A stretch of DNA of 62,884 bases from Variovorax guangxiensis (GTDB lineage: Bacteria > Pseudomonadota > Gammaproteobacteria > Burkholderiales > Burkholderiaceae_C): the NCBI RefSeq assembly GCF_003952165.1, contig NZ_RXFT01000025.1, forward strand, positions 1 to 62,884, written 5' to 3'. Of the stretch, positions 8,223-16,663 are shown in pieces; the stretch's first letter is position 1, and every line of letters starts with the position of its first letter. A model generated the notes under the pieces. The model saw only the letters and a program-made list of their open reading frames with translations, was not told the DNA's origin and did no database searches. A program made the translations under genes and the position numbers.

Positions 8223-8975
8223 TCAGCTACGAGAAAGCAAAGCCGGAACAGCAGAAGCCAACAGCGCAACCCCGGAAGCAGTCAACAACCCCAAAACAAT
8301 CTTCCGGAACACAATCTCACTGATCCCGATATAAAGCCGCGCCCCCAATAACACAGGCACAGCCACCGCCACCGCCACCACCCCCAGCAAAGGCAAGAGA
8401 GAACGCCCGATATTCCCGCTGAACAGGTGGATGCCGAACGCCACCAGCAACATCGACAGATTGAAGTTCTGGATCACCGCCCGCTGCGTATCCCGCTGAA
8501 ACCCGCGCAACGTGCACCACAGCGTGGGAATGGTCCCCGAGAACCCGCCGATCCCGGCCATCGCACCGCCGATGGCCCCTGCAACCCCATCGGCGACGCG
8601 CCCGCCGAACGAAAGCTTCGGCAGATGCTGCGACATCAGCATCGCCGGGCACCACAGCACCAACAGTAGCCCGAGGCACAGCTTGAAGACGACGAGATCC
8701 AGATGCGGCAGCAGCCAGACGCCGAAGGGCACGCCCACCAGTCCGCCAAGCAGGAAAGGCCAGAGAACGCTCTTGTCGAAGGACCGCCGCACGGTGACCG
8801 CGGCGATCACCTGCCCCGTCATCGCGCCGAAGAGCGCGAGCAAGGCCGCGAGCTGGGGCTCCAGCGTCCAGGCCCAGACGGACATCGCCACCATGCCGAA
8901 CGCAAAGCCGGAGAGGCCCTGCACGAAACCCGCCAGCACGGCGCCGACGATCACATAGACATACAGGGCTTGCAT
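8223..8975 (-). CDS. TauE/SafE-family sulfite exporter-like membrane protein
   Basis: A 250-residue inner-membrane protein with about eight hydrophobic helices and the TauE/SafE pattern: GFVQGLSGFAFG near the N-terminus and GAIGGAMAGIGGFSG at the start of the second half. Family members export sulfite, sulfoacetate or other organosulfur anions. It is convergent with the AEC transporter, and the codons at its 3' end share that gene's lower GC3. The MFS gene lies 33 bases upstream on the same strand, so the two may be cotranscribed. The substrate is not determinable. Confidence 0.85.
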   Translation of the reverse strand: MQALYVYVIVGAVLAGFVQGLSGFAFGMVAMSVWAWTLEPQLAALLALFGAMTGQVIAAVTVRRSFDKSVLWPFLLGGLVGVPFGVWLLPHLDLVVFKLCLGLLLVLWCPAMLMSQHLPKLSFGGRVADGVAGAIGGAMAGIGGFSGTIPTLWCTLRGFQRDTQRAVIQNFNLSMLLVAFGIHLFSGNIGRSLLPLLGVVAVAVAVPVLLGARLYIGISEIVFRKIVLGLLTASGVALLASAVPALLSRS

Positions 8976-9008
8976 GCGGCCGATGATATCGGCCGGGGTT
9001 CTTCAGCT

Positions 9009-10277
9009 TCAGGCCGGCACGAGCGCCGTGCGCCGCACTCGGCGCACGTTGAACGCGCTGGCGATGAGCACGCCCTGCACCAGCGCCAGCCCCACGATCA
9101 CGCTCGTGTACTGGCCGTGGTCCATCAGCCGGCCGAACACCAGCGGCGCCACGGCCTGCCCGATGTCGAGGCCGGCGTAGACCACGCCGTAGACACGGCC
9201 GGTGGCATTGGGCGGCGTCGACTTCTTCACCAGCAGGTCGCGCGAAGGCCCGGCGACGCCCGAGACGAAACCCATCGCCCCGAAGAGCGCCGGCACGATG
9301 ACCGGCGGGAAGTCGGCAAAGGCCAGCAGCAGCGCCAGCGCGGCGGCCAGGCCGAAGCCCACGCCCACGATGCGCTCGCAGCGCGACGGATCGGATGCCA
9401 GGAAACCGCCAGCCACCATGCCCACCGCGCTCGCCACCATGTAGACAGTGAGGCACACGGCCACCAGCGCCACGGGCACCGCGTGAAGGTGCCCCGCGGC
9501 CACGGGCGCGAAGGTCTGCACCACGCTGATGACCACGGCATAGAAGAAGAAGAAACCGAAGCACATCCACACGGCCGGGATGCGCAGGAAGTCGAACTCG
9601 CCACCGGCGGGCGAGGACTCGCCCTGTCCAGTGGCCTTGTGCACGGCCGCGGCGTCGAGCGACAGCACGCTGCGGTAGATCCACAGCACCAGCAGCACCA
9701 CCAGGGCAACCGCGCCCGCCGAAGCCAGCGCCACGCGCCACGAGAAGGCAATGGCGATAGGCACCACGAAGGCCGGCGCCAGCGCCCAACCCAGGCTGCC
9801 GGTGATGCCGTGCACGCTGTAGGCATGGCCTAGGCGCGTGGGCGCGACCTTGCGGTTGAACAGCGTGTAGTCCACCGGGTGGAACACGCCGTTGCCGATG
9901 CCGCCGACCACCGCGCACACCAGCAGCATCCAGTAGCTCTGCGCCAGGGCATAGCCGAAAGCCGCCAGCCCCAGCGCCCCGAGCCCCACGAAGAGCACCG
10001 GCCGCGGACCCAGCTTGTCGACGATGAAGCCCGAAGCCGCCTGCACGATGCACGAGACCACGAAGAACACCGTGAGCACCGCGCCCAGCTCGACATAACT
10101 CACGTTGAACGCGTCCTTCAGCCACGGGAACAGCGGCGCCAGGATGAGCTGGCTGAAGTGGCTGACCGCGTGGGCCAGGCCGACCAGCCCGATCAGCTTG
10201 GCGTCGGTGCCCAAGGTATTGGAAGAAGGCGGGGAAGCGGGGGCAGAAGCGGCGCTCGCGGGCGAGTTGGAAGACAT
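9009..10277 (-). CDS. MFS transporter
   Basis: A 422-residue major facilitator superfamily permease with about twelve membrane helices after a short Ser/Ala/Pro-rich cytoplasmic N-terminus (residues 1-25). The loop between helices 2 and 3 carries a DKLGPRP motif-A variant. The general pattern resembles FSR-like (fosmidomycin-resistance) exporters, but that is only a resemblance. It is divergent from the AraC regulator at 10367, 89 bases away, which is a natural candidate for its control. Substrate unknown. Confidence 0.85.
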   Translation of the reverse strand: MSSNSPASAASAPASPPSSNTLGTDAKLIGLVGLAHAVSHFSQLILAPLFPWLKDAFNVSYVELGAVLTVFFVVSCIVQAASGFIVDKLGPRPVLFVGLGALGLAAFGYALAQSYWMLLVCAVVGGIGNGVFHPVDYTLFNRKVAPTRLGHAYSVHGITGSLGWALAPAFVVPIAIAFSWRVALASAGAVALVVLLVLWIYRSVLSLDAAAVHKATGQGESSPAGGEFDFLRIPAVWMCFGFFFFYAVVISVVQTFAPVAAGHLHAVPVALVAVCLTVYMVASAVGMVAGGFLASDPSRCERIVGVGFGLAAALALLLAFADFPPVIVPALFGAMGFVSGVAGPSRDLLVKKSTPPNATGRVYGVVYAGLDIGQAVAPLVFGRLMDHGQYTSVIVGLALVQGVLIASAFNVRRVRRTALVPA

Positions 10278-10366
10278 GGATTGCTACAAAAAAACGGGGC
10301 AGGCACCGATGCTATGCGCCGGGGAAGCGGCAGAATGGCGATACAGCGACAACATTTGTCGAAACC

Positions 10367-11245
10367 ATGCCAAGCGCCGCCTCACCCCCCTCCAGGAGCG
10401 CCGCGACCGCCGCCAGGCTGCGCGGGCCCACCCCGATCAACAGCGTGGCCTCCCTCACGCCGCACCTGTACGCGCCCGACGCGGTGCGGCCGTTGCGCGC
10501 CAAGGAGCACTTCCTGAGCGCCGACACGCTGGTCGAGCTGCACGAGCACCCGTGGCCACAGCTCACCTTTTCCACCCGCGGCGTGATCCGCCTGAGCACC
10601 CAGGACGGCAGCTACATCGTCCCGCCCTCTCGCGCGCTCTGGGTGCCCGCCAACATGCCGCACAGCATCACGCTGATCGAAGATGCCGAACTGCGCACCG
10701 TCTACCTGCACGCCTGGATCGCGCCCTCCTGGGAGAAATGCGAGGTGCTCGAGATCAGCCCGCTGTTGCGCGCATTGATGCTGGCGCTCGACACCACGCC
10801 CGACGGCCTGCCGCCGGCAGACGTGCACGCGCCGCAGCGCGAGCGGATGATCGCGCCGCTCCTGGTCGACGAGCTGGAGCGTGCCACGCAGATCCGCATC
10901 GACGTGCCGCTGCCCACCGACAAGCGCCTGCGCCAGCTCTGCGAGACGCTGCTGCGCAACCCGGCCGACCGCGCCACGCTGGCCGAGCGCGCCGCCGCCA
11001 TCGGCGCCAGCGAGCGCACGGTGGCGCGCCTGTTCCGCGACCAGCTCGGCATGAGCTGGCAGCAATGGCGCCAGCAGGCCGTGATGGCGCACGCGCTGCC
11101 GCTGCTGGCGCGCGGCATGGCGGTGAGCCAGGTGGCTGCCGCCAGCGGCTACGCCACCGACAGCGCCTTCTGCGCGATGTTCAAGGCCGCCACCGGCCGC
11201 TCGCCCACCTCGTTCCAGCACCGCAAGCGGCCCGCGCCCGCCTGA
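10367..11245 (+). CDS. AraC-family transcriptional regulator
   Basis: A 292-residue regulator with an N-terminal cupin-like sensor domain (about 35-130, with the HPWPQLTFS and VPPSRALWVPANMPH segments) and a C-terminal pair of AraC helix-turn-helices (about 190-290, including ERTVARLFRDQLGMSW and SQVAAASGYATDSAFCAMFKA). The N-terminal 20 residues are low-complexity and the true start could be later. It is divergent from the MFS transporter, which suggests local control of that exporter. Downstream, PAP2 begins 83 bases later on the same strand. Confidence 0.88.
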   Translation: MPSAASPPSRSAATAARLRGPTPINSVASLTPHLYAPDAVRPLRAKEHFLSADTLVELHEHPWPQLTFSTRGVIRLSTQDGSYIVPPSRALWVPANMPHSITLIEDAELRTVYLHAWIAPSWEKCEVLEISPLLRALMLALDTTPDGLPPADVHAPQRERMIAPLLVDELERATQIRIDVPLPTDKRLRQLCETLLRNPADRATLAERAAAIGASERTVARLFRDQLGMSWQQWRQQAVMAHALPLLARGMAVSQVAAASGYATDSAFCAMFKAATGRSPTSFQHRKRPAPA

Positions 11246-11328
11246 GCGGCGCGCCCCGGGCAACCGGGGTATCGAGGGATGGATGCTTCACGTCGCTCTG
11301 GCAAGATCGGCGCCCGACAAGCAACACC

Positions 11329-12063
11329 ATGCACTCACCGATCCCCCTGCATCTGGCGCCCGGCGCCCAAGCTTCCACCTGGACCGCCGACATCTGGCTG
11401 CGCGTGCGCCGGCATTTCCTGCTGAAGGCGGTCGGCACCACGGTCTTCACCTGGCTCTTCTTCATCGGCTACTTCCACCTGCTGCGCAATCCGTCCTTTC
11501 CGGTCGAGGTGATGCCGCTGACGCCGCTGGACCGCCTGCTGCCCTTCCAGCCCTACCTGCTGGGGCCGTACCTTTCGCTATGGGTGTACGTGGGCATCGC
11601 GCCGGGGCTGCAACTGACCTTCCGCGAGCTGGTGGTCTACGGGCTGTGGATCGGCGGGCTGTGCATCACCGGCCTGGGCATCTTCTACTTCTGGCCGACC
11701 CAGATACCCCCTTTGGCCATCGATGCCTCCGGCTACCCAGGCTTCACGATGCTGCAGGGCGTGGACGCGGCCGGCAACGCCTGCCCTTCGATGCACGTGG
11801 CGGTGGCCATCTTCACGGCCATCCGCATCGAGGACGTGCTGCGCGAAACCCGCACCCCCGCCGGGTGGCGGGTGCTGAACTGGGCCTGGTTCGCCGCCAT
11901 CGCCTATTCGACGCTGGCGGTCAAGCAGCACGTGGCGCTGGACGTGGCCGCCGGGGCGCTGCTGGGTATGGCTTTCGCCCTGCCCTCGATGCGCTGGAGG
12001 CCGGGCGCCCGGCAGCGGGACGATGTCCCTCACTTGGGAGCGGATATCATCCGTAAACACTGA
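11329..12063 (+). CDS. PAP2-family lipid phosphatase / phosphotransferase
   Basis: A 244-residue inner-membrane protein with about six hydrophobic segments. The PAP2 signature is present in the variant form: NACPSMHVA replaces PSGH, and STLAVKQHVALDVAAG carries the H-x3-D catalytic motif. PAP2 proteins of this kind dephosphorylate lipid phosphates or transfer phospho-head groups. It is followed after 95 bases by an acyl carrier protein and a ketosynthase on the same strand, suggesting a role in a small lipid-modifying or acyl-product pathway. The ATG at 11329 gives the hydrophilic N-terminus before the first helix; no strong ribosome site is seen. Confidence 0.8.
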   Translation: MHSPIPLHLAPGAQASTWTADIWLRVRRHFLLKAVGTTVFTWLFFIGYFHLLRNPSFPVEVMPLTPLDRLLPFQPYLLGPYLSLWVYVGIAPGLQLTFRELVVYGLWIGGLCITGLGIFYFWPTQIPPLAIDASGYPGFTMLQGVDAAGNACPSMHVAVAIFTAIRIEDVLRETRTPAGWRVLNWAWFAAIAYSTLAVKQHVALDVAAGALLGMAFALPSMRWRPGARQRDDVPHLGADIIRKH

Positions 12064-12158
12064 CCACTCACCACTGGCCGACGAGGAAGGGATCGATTGA
12101 CTCAAGGACCGCACAGGGCGGCGATCGATCGGCGGCACACGACGACAGGCATTGCACG

Positions 12159-12410
12159 ATGAGTTCGCTGAAGGAATTGCAGGACCTGATCCACGAGAAG
12201 TACGGCATCGAACCGTCGAAGCTCGATCCCCACGCCTCGATGCGTGAAACCGGCGGACTCGATTCGCTGGCGCTGGCCGAATTTCTGTTCGCCATCGAAG
12301 ACCACTTCGGCATCGTCATGCCCGACGAGGACGCGAGCATCGACACCCTGGCCGAACTGTCCGTGCTGGTCGACAAGGTCAGGGCCGAGAAGGCCGCGTC
12401 GGCGTCGTGA
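12159..12410 (+). CDS. Acyl carrier protein
   Basis: An 83-residue acidic four-helix acyl carrier protein. S36 in GGLDSLAL is the 4'-phosphopantetheine attachment site. It is not the housekeeping AcpP, which is typically encoded in the fab cluster and has a DSLDTVE motif. The gene ends in a GTGA overlap with the ketosynthase gene, so ACP and ketosynthase are made together. It is a dedicated carrier for the small pathway encoded here. Confidence 0.9.
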   Translation: MSSLKELQDLIHEKYGIEPSKLDPHASMRETGGLDSLALAEFLFAIEDHFGIVMPDEDASIDTLAELSVLVDKVRAEKAASAS

Positions 12411-13615
12411 ACCACGAAGTCGCCGTCACCGGGCTGGGCGTCGTGGCGCCGCACGGCGACGAGCCCGGCGCACTGTTCCAGGCCCTGCTGCAGGGCCGGT
12501 CGGCCATACAGCCCGTTTTCCCTGAACTGCCCAAGCCGGCGGCGGCGGCCACCGTGGCCTTCGACGAGACCCGCTGGTTCACCAAGCTGCAGCTCGCCGG
12601 CGTCGACCGCGTGAGCCAGCTGGCCGTGGCGGCCGCCGACATGGCGATGCGCGACGCGGGCCTCTCGGTATCCGATGCCGACCCCGAGCGGGTGGGCGTT
12701 TTCTCGGGCTGCGGCATGGGCGGCGCCGCAGCGCTCGAAGCGGCCTATCGCGGCAACGGACGCGTCTCGCCGCTCACCATCCCCGCCTTCATGCCCAATG
12801 CGCCGGCCGCCCACGTGGCGATGCGCCAGGGCGTGAAGGGCCCGGTGCTCACCTACTCGGTCGCCTGCGCCTCCTCTTCTGCCGCGATCGCCGAGGCGGC
12901 CAAGGCCGTGCAGCGCGGCGAGGTCGACATCGCCATCGCCGGCGGCAGCGAGGCGCTGATCGTGCCGGGCGTGGTGGTGGCCTGGCAGGCGATGCAGACG
13001 CTGGCCGGCTTCCAGCCCGGCGAAGCGGCTGGCGCGGTGCGGCCCTTCGCCACCGACCGCAGCGGCTTCGCCCTGGGCGAAGGCGCGGCCTTCCTCGTTC
13101 TCGAATCCGCCGAGCGCGCTCGCGCACGCAACGCCCGCAGCTACGCCACGCTGGCCGGCTGGGGCCTCAGCAGCGACGCCACCCATCTCACCAAGCCCGA
13201 CGCTCCAGGACAGGCCCGCGCGCTGCGCGCCGCCCTGCGCCAGGCCGGGCTGCAGCCGCGCGACGTGGGCTACTGCAACGCGCACGGCACGGCCACGCGC
13301 ATTGGCGACGTGGTCGAGCGCAACGCGCTGGCCGATGTGTGGGGCGACGACCTCGACAGTCTGCGCGTGAGCTCGACCAAGGCGCTGCATGGCCACATGC
13401 TGGGCGCGGCCGGCGCCATCGAGGCACTCATCACCGTGATGGCGCTGCAGCAGCGCCAGCTGCCGCCCAACGCCAACTGCCGCGAGATCGATCCGGAATG
13501 CCGGATGAACCTCGTCATGCAGGACGACACGGCGGCACCGGCGCTCGAAGCCGCCATCAGCAATTCCTTCGCCTTCGGCGGCACGAACTCGGTGCTGCTC
13601 TTCCGCCGGGCCTAG
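12407..13615 (+). CDS. Beta-ketoacyl-ACP synthase (KAS II-like)
   Basis: A 402-residue condensing enzyme of the FabF/KAS type, which elongates acyl chains on ACP. The catalytic triad is C154 (SVACASSS), H293 (NAHGTATRIGD) and H330 (ALHGHMLGAAG), with K325 nearby; the GTNSVL tail is typical. The GTG start overlaps the ACP stop by 4 bases. No ketoreductase or dehydratase lies nearby, so the product probably depends on enzymes elsewhere or is a single elongation or transfer. The stop codon overlaps the stop of the convergent LysR gene (CTAG). Confidence 0.9.
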   Translation: MNHEVAVTGLGVVAPHGDEPGALFQALLQGRSAIQPVFPELPKPAAAATVAFDETRWFTKLQLAGVDRVSQLAVAAADMAMRDAGLSVSDADPERVGVFSGCGMGGAAALEAAYRGNGRVSPLTIPAFMPNAPAAHVAMRQGVKGPVLTYSVACASSSAAIAEAAKAVQRGEVDIAIAGGSEALIVPGVVVAWQAMQTLAGFQPGEAAGAVRPFATDRSGFALGEGAAFLVLESAERARARNARSYATLAGWGLSSDATHLTKPDAPGQARALRAALRQAGLQPRDVGYCNAHGTATRIGDVVERNALADVWGDDLDSLRVSSTKALHGHMLGAAGAIEALITVMALQQRQLPPNANCREIDPECRMNLVMQDDTAAPALEAAISNSFAFGGTNSVLLFRRA

Positions 13616-14529
13616 GCGGCCTTCAGCTCACGCGGCGCGGCCTGCGCGGCCGCCGCGCGCAGCCATGCCACGAAGGCGCCGACCAGCGCGTCGTCCGTGC
13701 GGCTGGGCGCCACGAAAACGCTGTAGCCCCGGCTCGAGGGCGCACGGTGCGGACAGGCCAGCACCAGCTCGCCCGAACGCAGCTCGCGCTCGACGAAGTA
13801 GTCAGGCACCAGCCCCACGCCCAGGTCGGCACGCACAGCGGCGACCAGCGAGGAGAACAGGTCGAAGCGGTGCCCCGCCACCAGGTTCTCGGGCGCGCGC
13901 AGATGCGGGGTCTGGCCGAACCACTCTTCCCAGGCCCCCATGCGCGTGCGCAGCTGCAGCAGCGGCGCCGCGCGGAAATCGCCGCGCGCCATGGCTGCCC
14001 GCCCCTTCGCGTTGGGCGAGCACACGGCAACGCAGGATTCGCCCATGAGCGGCAGCGCGTTCGCGCCCGGCCATACCGCATCGTCGTACTGCACGCCCAC
14101 GTCGAAGGGCTGGTCTTCCATGTAGAGATGCGTGGGAAACACCTGCAGATGCAGGCTGCAGCCAGGGTTCTGCCCGATGAACTCCGGCAGGCGCGGCGTG
14201 AGCCAGCCCTCGGCGAGCACCGGCACGGCGCCCACCAGCAGCCGCAGGCCGTCGGTGCGCTGCGCCATGGCTTCGAGCGTGTGGTTCTGCAGGCGCAGCA
14301 GGTCGCCCGAGATCTGGCCGTGATAGCGCCGGCCGGCCTCGGTGAGCTCGGTGCCGCGCGCGGTGCGCTGTACCAGCCGCACGCCGATCTGCGTCTCCAG
14401 CTGGCGCAGCTGCTGGCTCACCGCGCTGTGCGTGAGGCACAGCTCCTCCGCAGCCTTGCCGACGCCATGGTGGCGGGCCACCGCGTCGAAGATCAGCAGC
14501 GCGCGGGTGCTCGGAATATGGCGGCGCAT
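13612..14529 (-). CDS. LysR-family regulator (GcvA-like)
   Basis: A 305-residue LysR-type regulator: an N-terminal winged helix (about 5-65, with VGKAAEELCLTHSAVSQQLRQLE) and a periplasmic-binding-like C-terminal sensor. The RHIPSTRALLIFDAVARHH start resembles the GcvA subgroup. The ATG at 14529 is chosen because it is where the family begins; the frame is open 66 bases further upstream. It is divergent from the M20 peptidase gene (141-base gap), a common regulator-target layout, and convergent with the ketosynthase. Target and inducer are unknown. Confidence 0.88.
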   Translation of the reverse strand: MRRHIPSTRALLIFDAVARHHGVGKAAEELCLTHSAVSQQLRQLETQIGVRLVQRTARGTELTEAGRRYHGQISGDLLRLQNHTLEAMAQRTDGLRLLVGAVPVLAEGWLTPRLPEFIGQNPGCSLHLQVFPTHLYMEDQPFDVGVQYDDAVWPGANALPLMGESCVAVCSPNAKGRAAMARGDFRAAPLLQLRTRMGAWEEWFGQTPHLRAPENLVAGHRFDLFSSLVAAVRADLGVGLVPDYFVERELRSGELVLACPHRAPSSRGYSVFVAPSRTDDALVGAFVAWLRAAAAQAAPRELKAA

Positions 14530-14670
14530 GAGGGCTTCGTTAGAAAAACTGACAACGCGGCAGATTAAACCAGAGCACGCGCCTAACACAGCCATAAGAA
14601 TCGCTGACGACGGCGTTGCACCGGCGGCGCCGATCTCGATCTGGCCCGCTTCAAAAAAAGGACACCTTCC

Positions 14671-16032
14671 ATGCTCCGCACCGCCTCGCTACGCCTCGCA
14701 CCCCTCGTCCTCGTCCTCGCCCTTGCCTCGGCCGCTGCTGGCTTCGCGCACGCCCAGGGCGGCAGCGTCGCAGCCACGCCCACGCAGGTGCGGCCCGAGG
14801 TGGACAAGGCCTACACCCAGCTGATGGCGTCGCCCGCCATCCAGAAGCTGCTGGAAGCGGTCAAGGCCGACCACGACCGCTCGGTGGAAGACCTGAAGAT
14901 GCTCACCGAGATCGAAGCGCCGCCCTTCAAGGAACAGAAGCGCGCCGAGGCTTTTCTCGCACGCATGAAGGCGCTGGGCCTCGCCGACGCGAAGATCGAC
15001 GCCGAAGGCAACGTGGTCGGCCTGCGCAAGGGCACGGGCAACGGGCCGAAGCTGCTGATCTCGGCCCACCTCGACACCGTGTTCCCCGCCGGCACCGACG
15101 TGAAGGTGAAGGAGCGCGACGGCAAGCTCTACGCGCCCGGCATTTCCGACGACACGCGCGGCCTCGCGGTGCTGCTGTCGTGGCTCAAGGTGCTGAACGA
15201 CAACAAGATTCAGACCGTGGGCGACCTGCTCTTCGTGGGCAACGTGGGCGAGGAAGAGCTCGGCAACCTGCGCGGCATGAAGGCGATCTTCCGCGACCAC
15301 CTCGACATCGACGGCATGGTCGGCCTGGAGCCCGCGCCCGATGGCTCGGTGCTGATGCTGGGCACCGGCAGCCATCGCTACGAAGTGACTTTCAAGGGCC
15401 CCGGCGGCCACAGCTACGGCGCCTTCGGCCAGGTGCCCAGCGCCATCCACGGCATGGGCCGCGCCATCGCGAAGATCGCCGACATCCGCACGCCGAGCTT
15501 CCCGAAGACGACGTTCACCGTCGGCACGGTCGGTGGCGGCACTTCGGTCAACACCATTGCGCCCGATGCACGCATGGCGGTGGACATCCGCTCCGACGAA
15601 ATGGCGCCGCTGCTCGAGACCGAGAAGAAGATCCTCGCCTCCATCGACGAAGCCGTGGCCGAGGAAAACAAGCGCTGGAACGTCAACACGCTGAGCGTGA
15701 GCACCAAGCTCATCGGCGACCGTCCGGGCGGCCGCACGCAGTCGGACACGGTGATCGTCGAGGCCGCCACGCGCTCGAACGCGGCCTTCGGCCACAAGAC
15801 GCTGCTGACGGGCGCGAGCACGGACGCCAACGTGCCGATGTCGCTGGGCATCCCGGCCATCATCATCGGCGGCGGCGGCAAGACCGGCGGCTTCCACGCG
15901 CTGTCGGAGTGGATCGACGTGACCGATGGCTGGAAGGGTGCGCAGAACTCGCTGGTGACGGTGCTGGGCCTGGTTGGCGTGCAAGGCACCAGTGCGCCGC
16001 TGCTCGAAAAGCGCCCACCACGCACGAAGTAA
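14671..16032 (+). CDS. Exported M20-family metallopeptidase
   Basis: A 453-residue zinc exopeptidase or amidohydrolase of the M20 family with a signal peptide (about residues 1-29, ending AGFAHAQ), so it acts in the periplasm. Visible metal and catalytic residues are the His and Asp of SAHLDTV, the DDTRG aspartate, the GEEELGN Glu pair, and the His of GGFHALSE. An internal dimerisation domain starts with GSHRYEVTFKGPGGHSYG. An AAGGA ribosome site stands before the ATG. Divergent from the LysR gene at 13612. Substrate unknown; carboxypeptidase, dipeptidase and aminoacylase activities all occur in the family. Confidence 0.88.
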   Translation: MLRTASLRLAPLVLVLALASAAAGFAHAQGGSVAATPTQVRPEVDKAYTQLMASPAIQKLLEAVKADHDRSVEDLKMLTEIEAPPFKEQKRAEAFLARMKALGLADAKIDAEGNVVGLRKGTGNGPKLLISAHLDTVFPAGTDVKVKERDGKLYAPGISDDTRGLAVLLSWLKVLNDNKIQTVGDLLFVGNVGEEELGNLRGMKAIFRDHLDIDGMVGLEPAPDGSVLMLGTGSHRYEVTFKGPGGHSYGAFGQVPSAIHGMGRAIAKIADIRTPSFPKTTFTVGTVGGGTSVNTIAPDARMAVDIRSDEMAPLLETEKKILASIDEAVAEENKRWNVNTLSVSTKLIGDRPGGRTQSDTVIVEAATRSNAAFGHKTLLTGASTDANVPMSLGIPAIIIGGGGKTGGFHALSEWIDVTDGWKGAQNSLVTVLGLVGVQGTSAPLLEKRPPRTK

Positions 16033-16119
16033 GAGCGCGCGTGCAACCGGGGCTTCGCCCCCGGCGTCTCCGTTATGCTGATGGCCGCTTTCCACCACGC
16101 GTACCGACAGGAGGACGAC

Positions 16120-16581
16120 ATGCACGCCCGTTCAACCCTCATCGCCCTGGCGCTGCTCGCCGCGGGCGCCTCGGCGCAGGCCAACAACCTGCTCGACCAG
16201 CTCAAGGAAAAGGCCGGCGAAGCCGCCACCGCCAATTCGCAAGGCAGCGGCGGCAGCACGGGCGGATCGGCGCTCGGCAACCTGGGCAGCAGCCTCGGCT
16301 TCAAGATGCCCGCCATCGGTTCCAGCACCATGGGCAACGCGGCCGGTGTGCTGCAGTACTGCGTGAAGAACAACTACCTGGGCGGCGACGCGGCCTCGGT
16401 GAAGGACAAGCTGCTCGCCAGGATCACCGGCCAGAAGAAGCAGGAGACCGGCTTCGCCAGCGGCGCCAAGGGCCTGCTGCAAGGCGGCGACGGCAAGTCG
16501 CTGAACTTCAAGGGGCTGTCGTCGAAGGTCAAGGAAAAGGCCTGCGACTACGTGCTGAAAAACGCGACATCGTTGATCTGA
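16120..16581 (+). CDS. DUF2501-family exported protein (YjjA-like)
   Basis: A 153-residue protein with a signal peptide (residues 1-21, ending ASAQA), a Gly/Ser-rich linker (about 38-60) and the DUF2501 core, which contains two cysteines (LQYCVKNNYLGG and KEKACDYVL) that could form a disulfide in the periplasm. A strong GGAGG ribosome site precedes the ATG at 16120. Function is unknown in the family. It sits between the M20 peptidase and the SulP transporter, all on the plus strand, with no obvious functional tie. Confidence 0.85.
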   Translation: MHARSTLIALALLAAGASAQANNLLDQLKEKAGEAATANSQGSGGSTGGSALGNLGSSLGFKMPAIGSSTMGNAAGVLQYCVKNNYLGGDAASVKDKLLARITGQKKQETGFASGAKGLLQGGDGKSLNFKGLSSKVKEKACDYVLKNATSLI

Positions 16582-16663
16582 CCCGGCTCCACATTCCGCA
16601 TCGCTTTCGCGCGGCGCACCGCGCATGTGCCTGCAGTTCTCTCCAGTGCGCCCGCAAACATCC

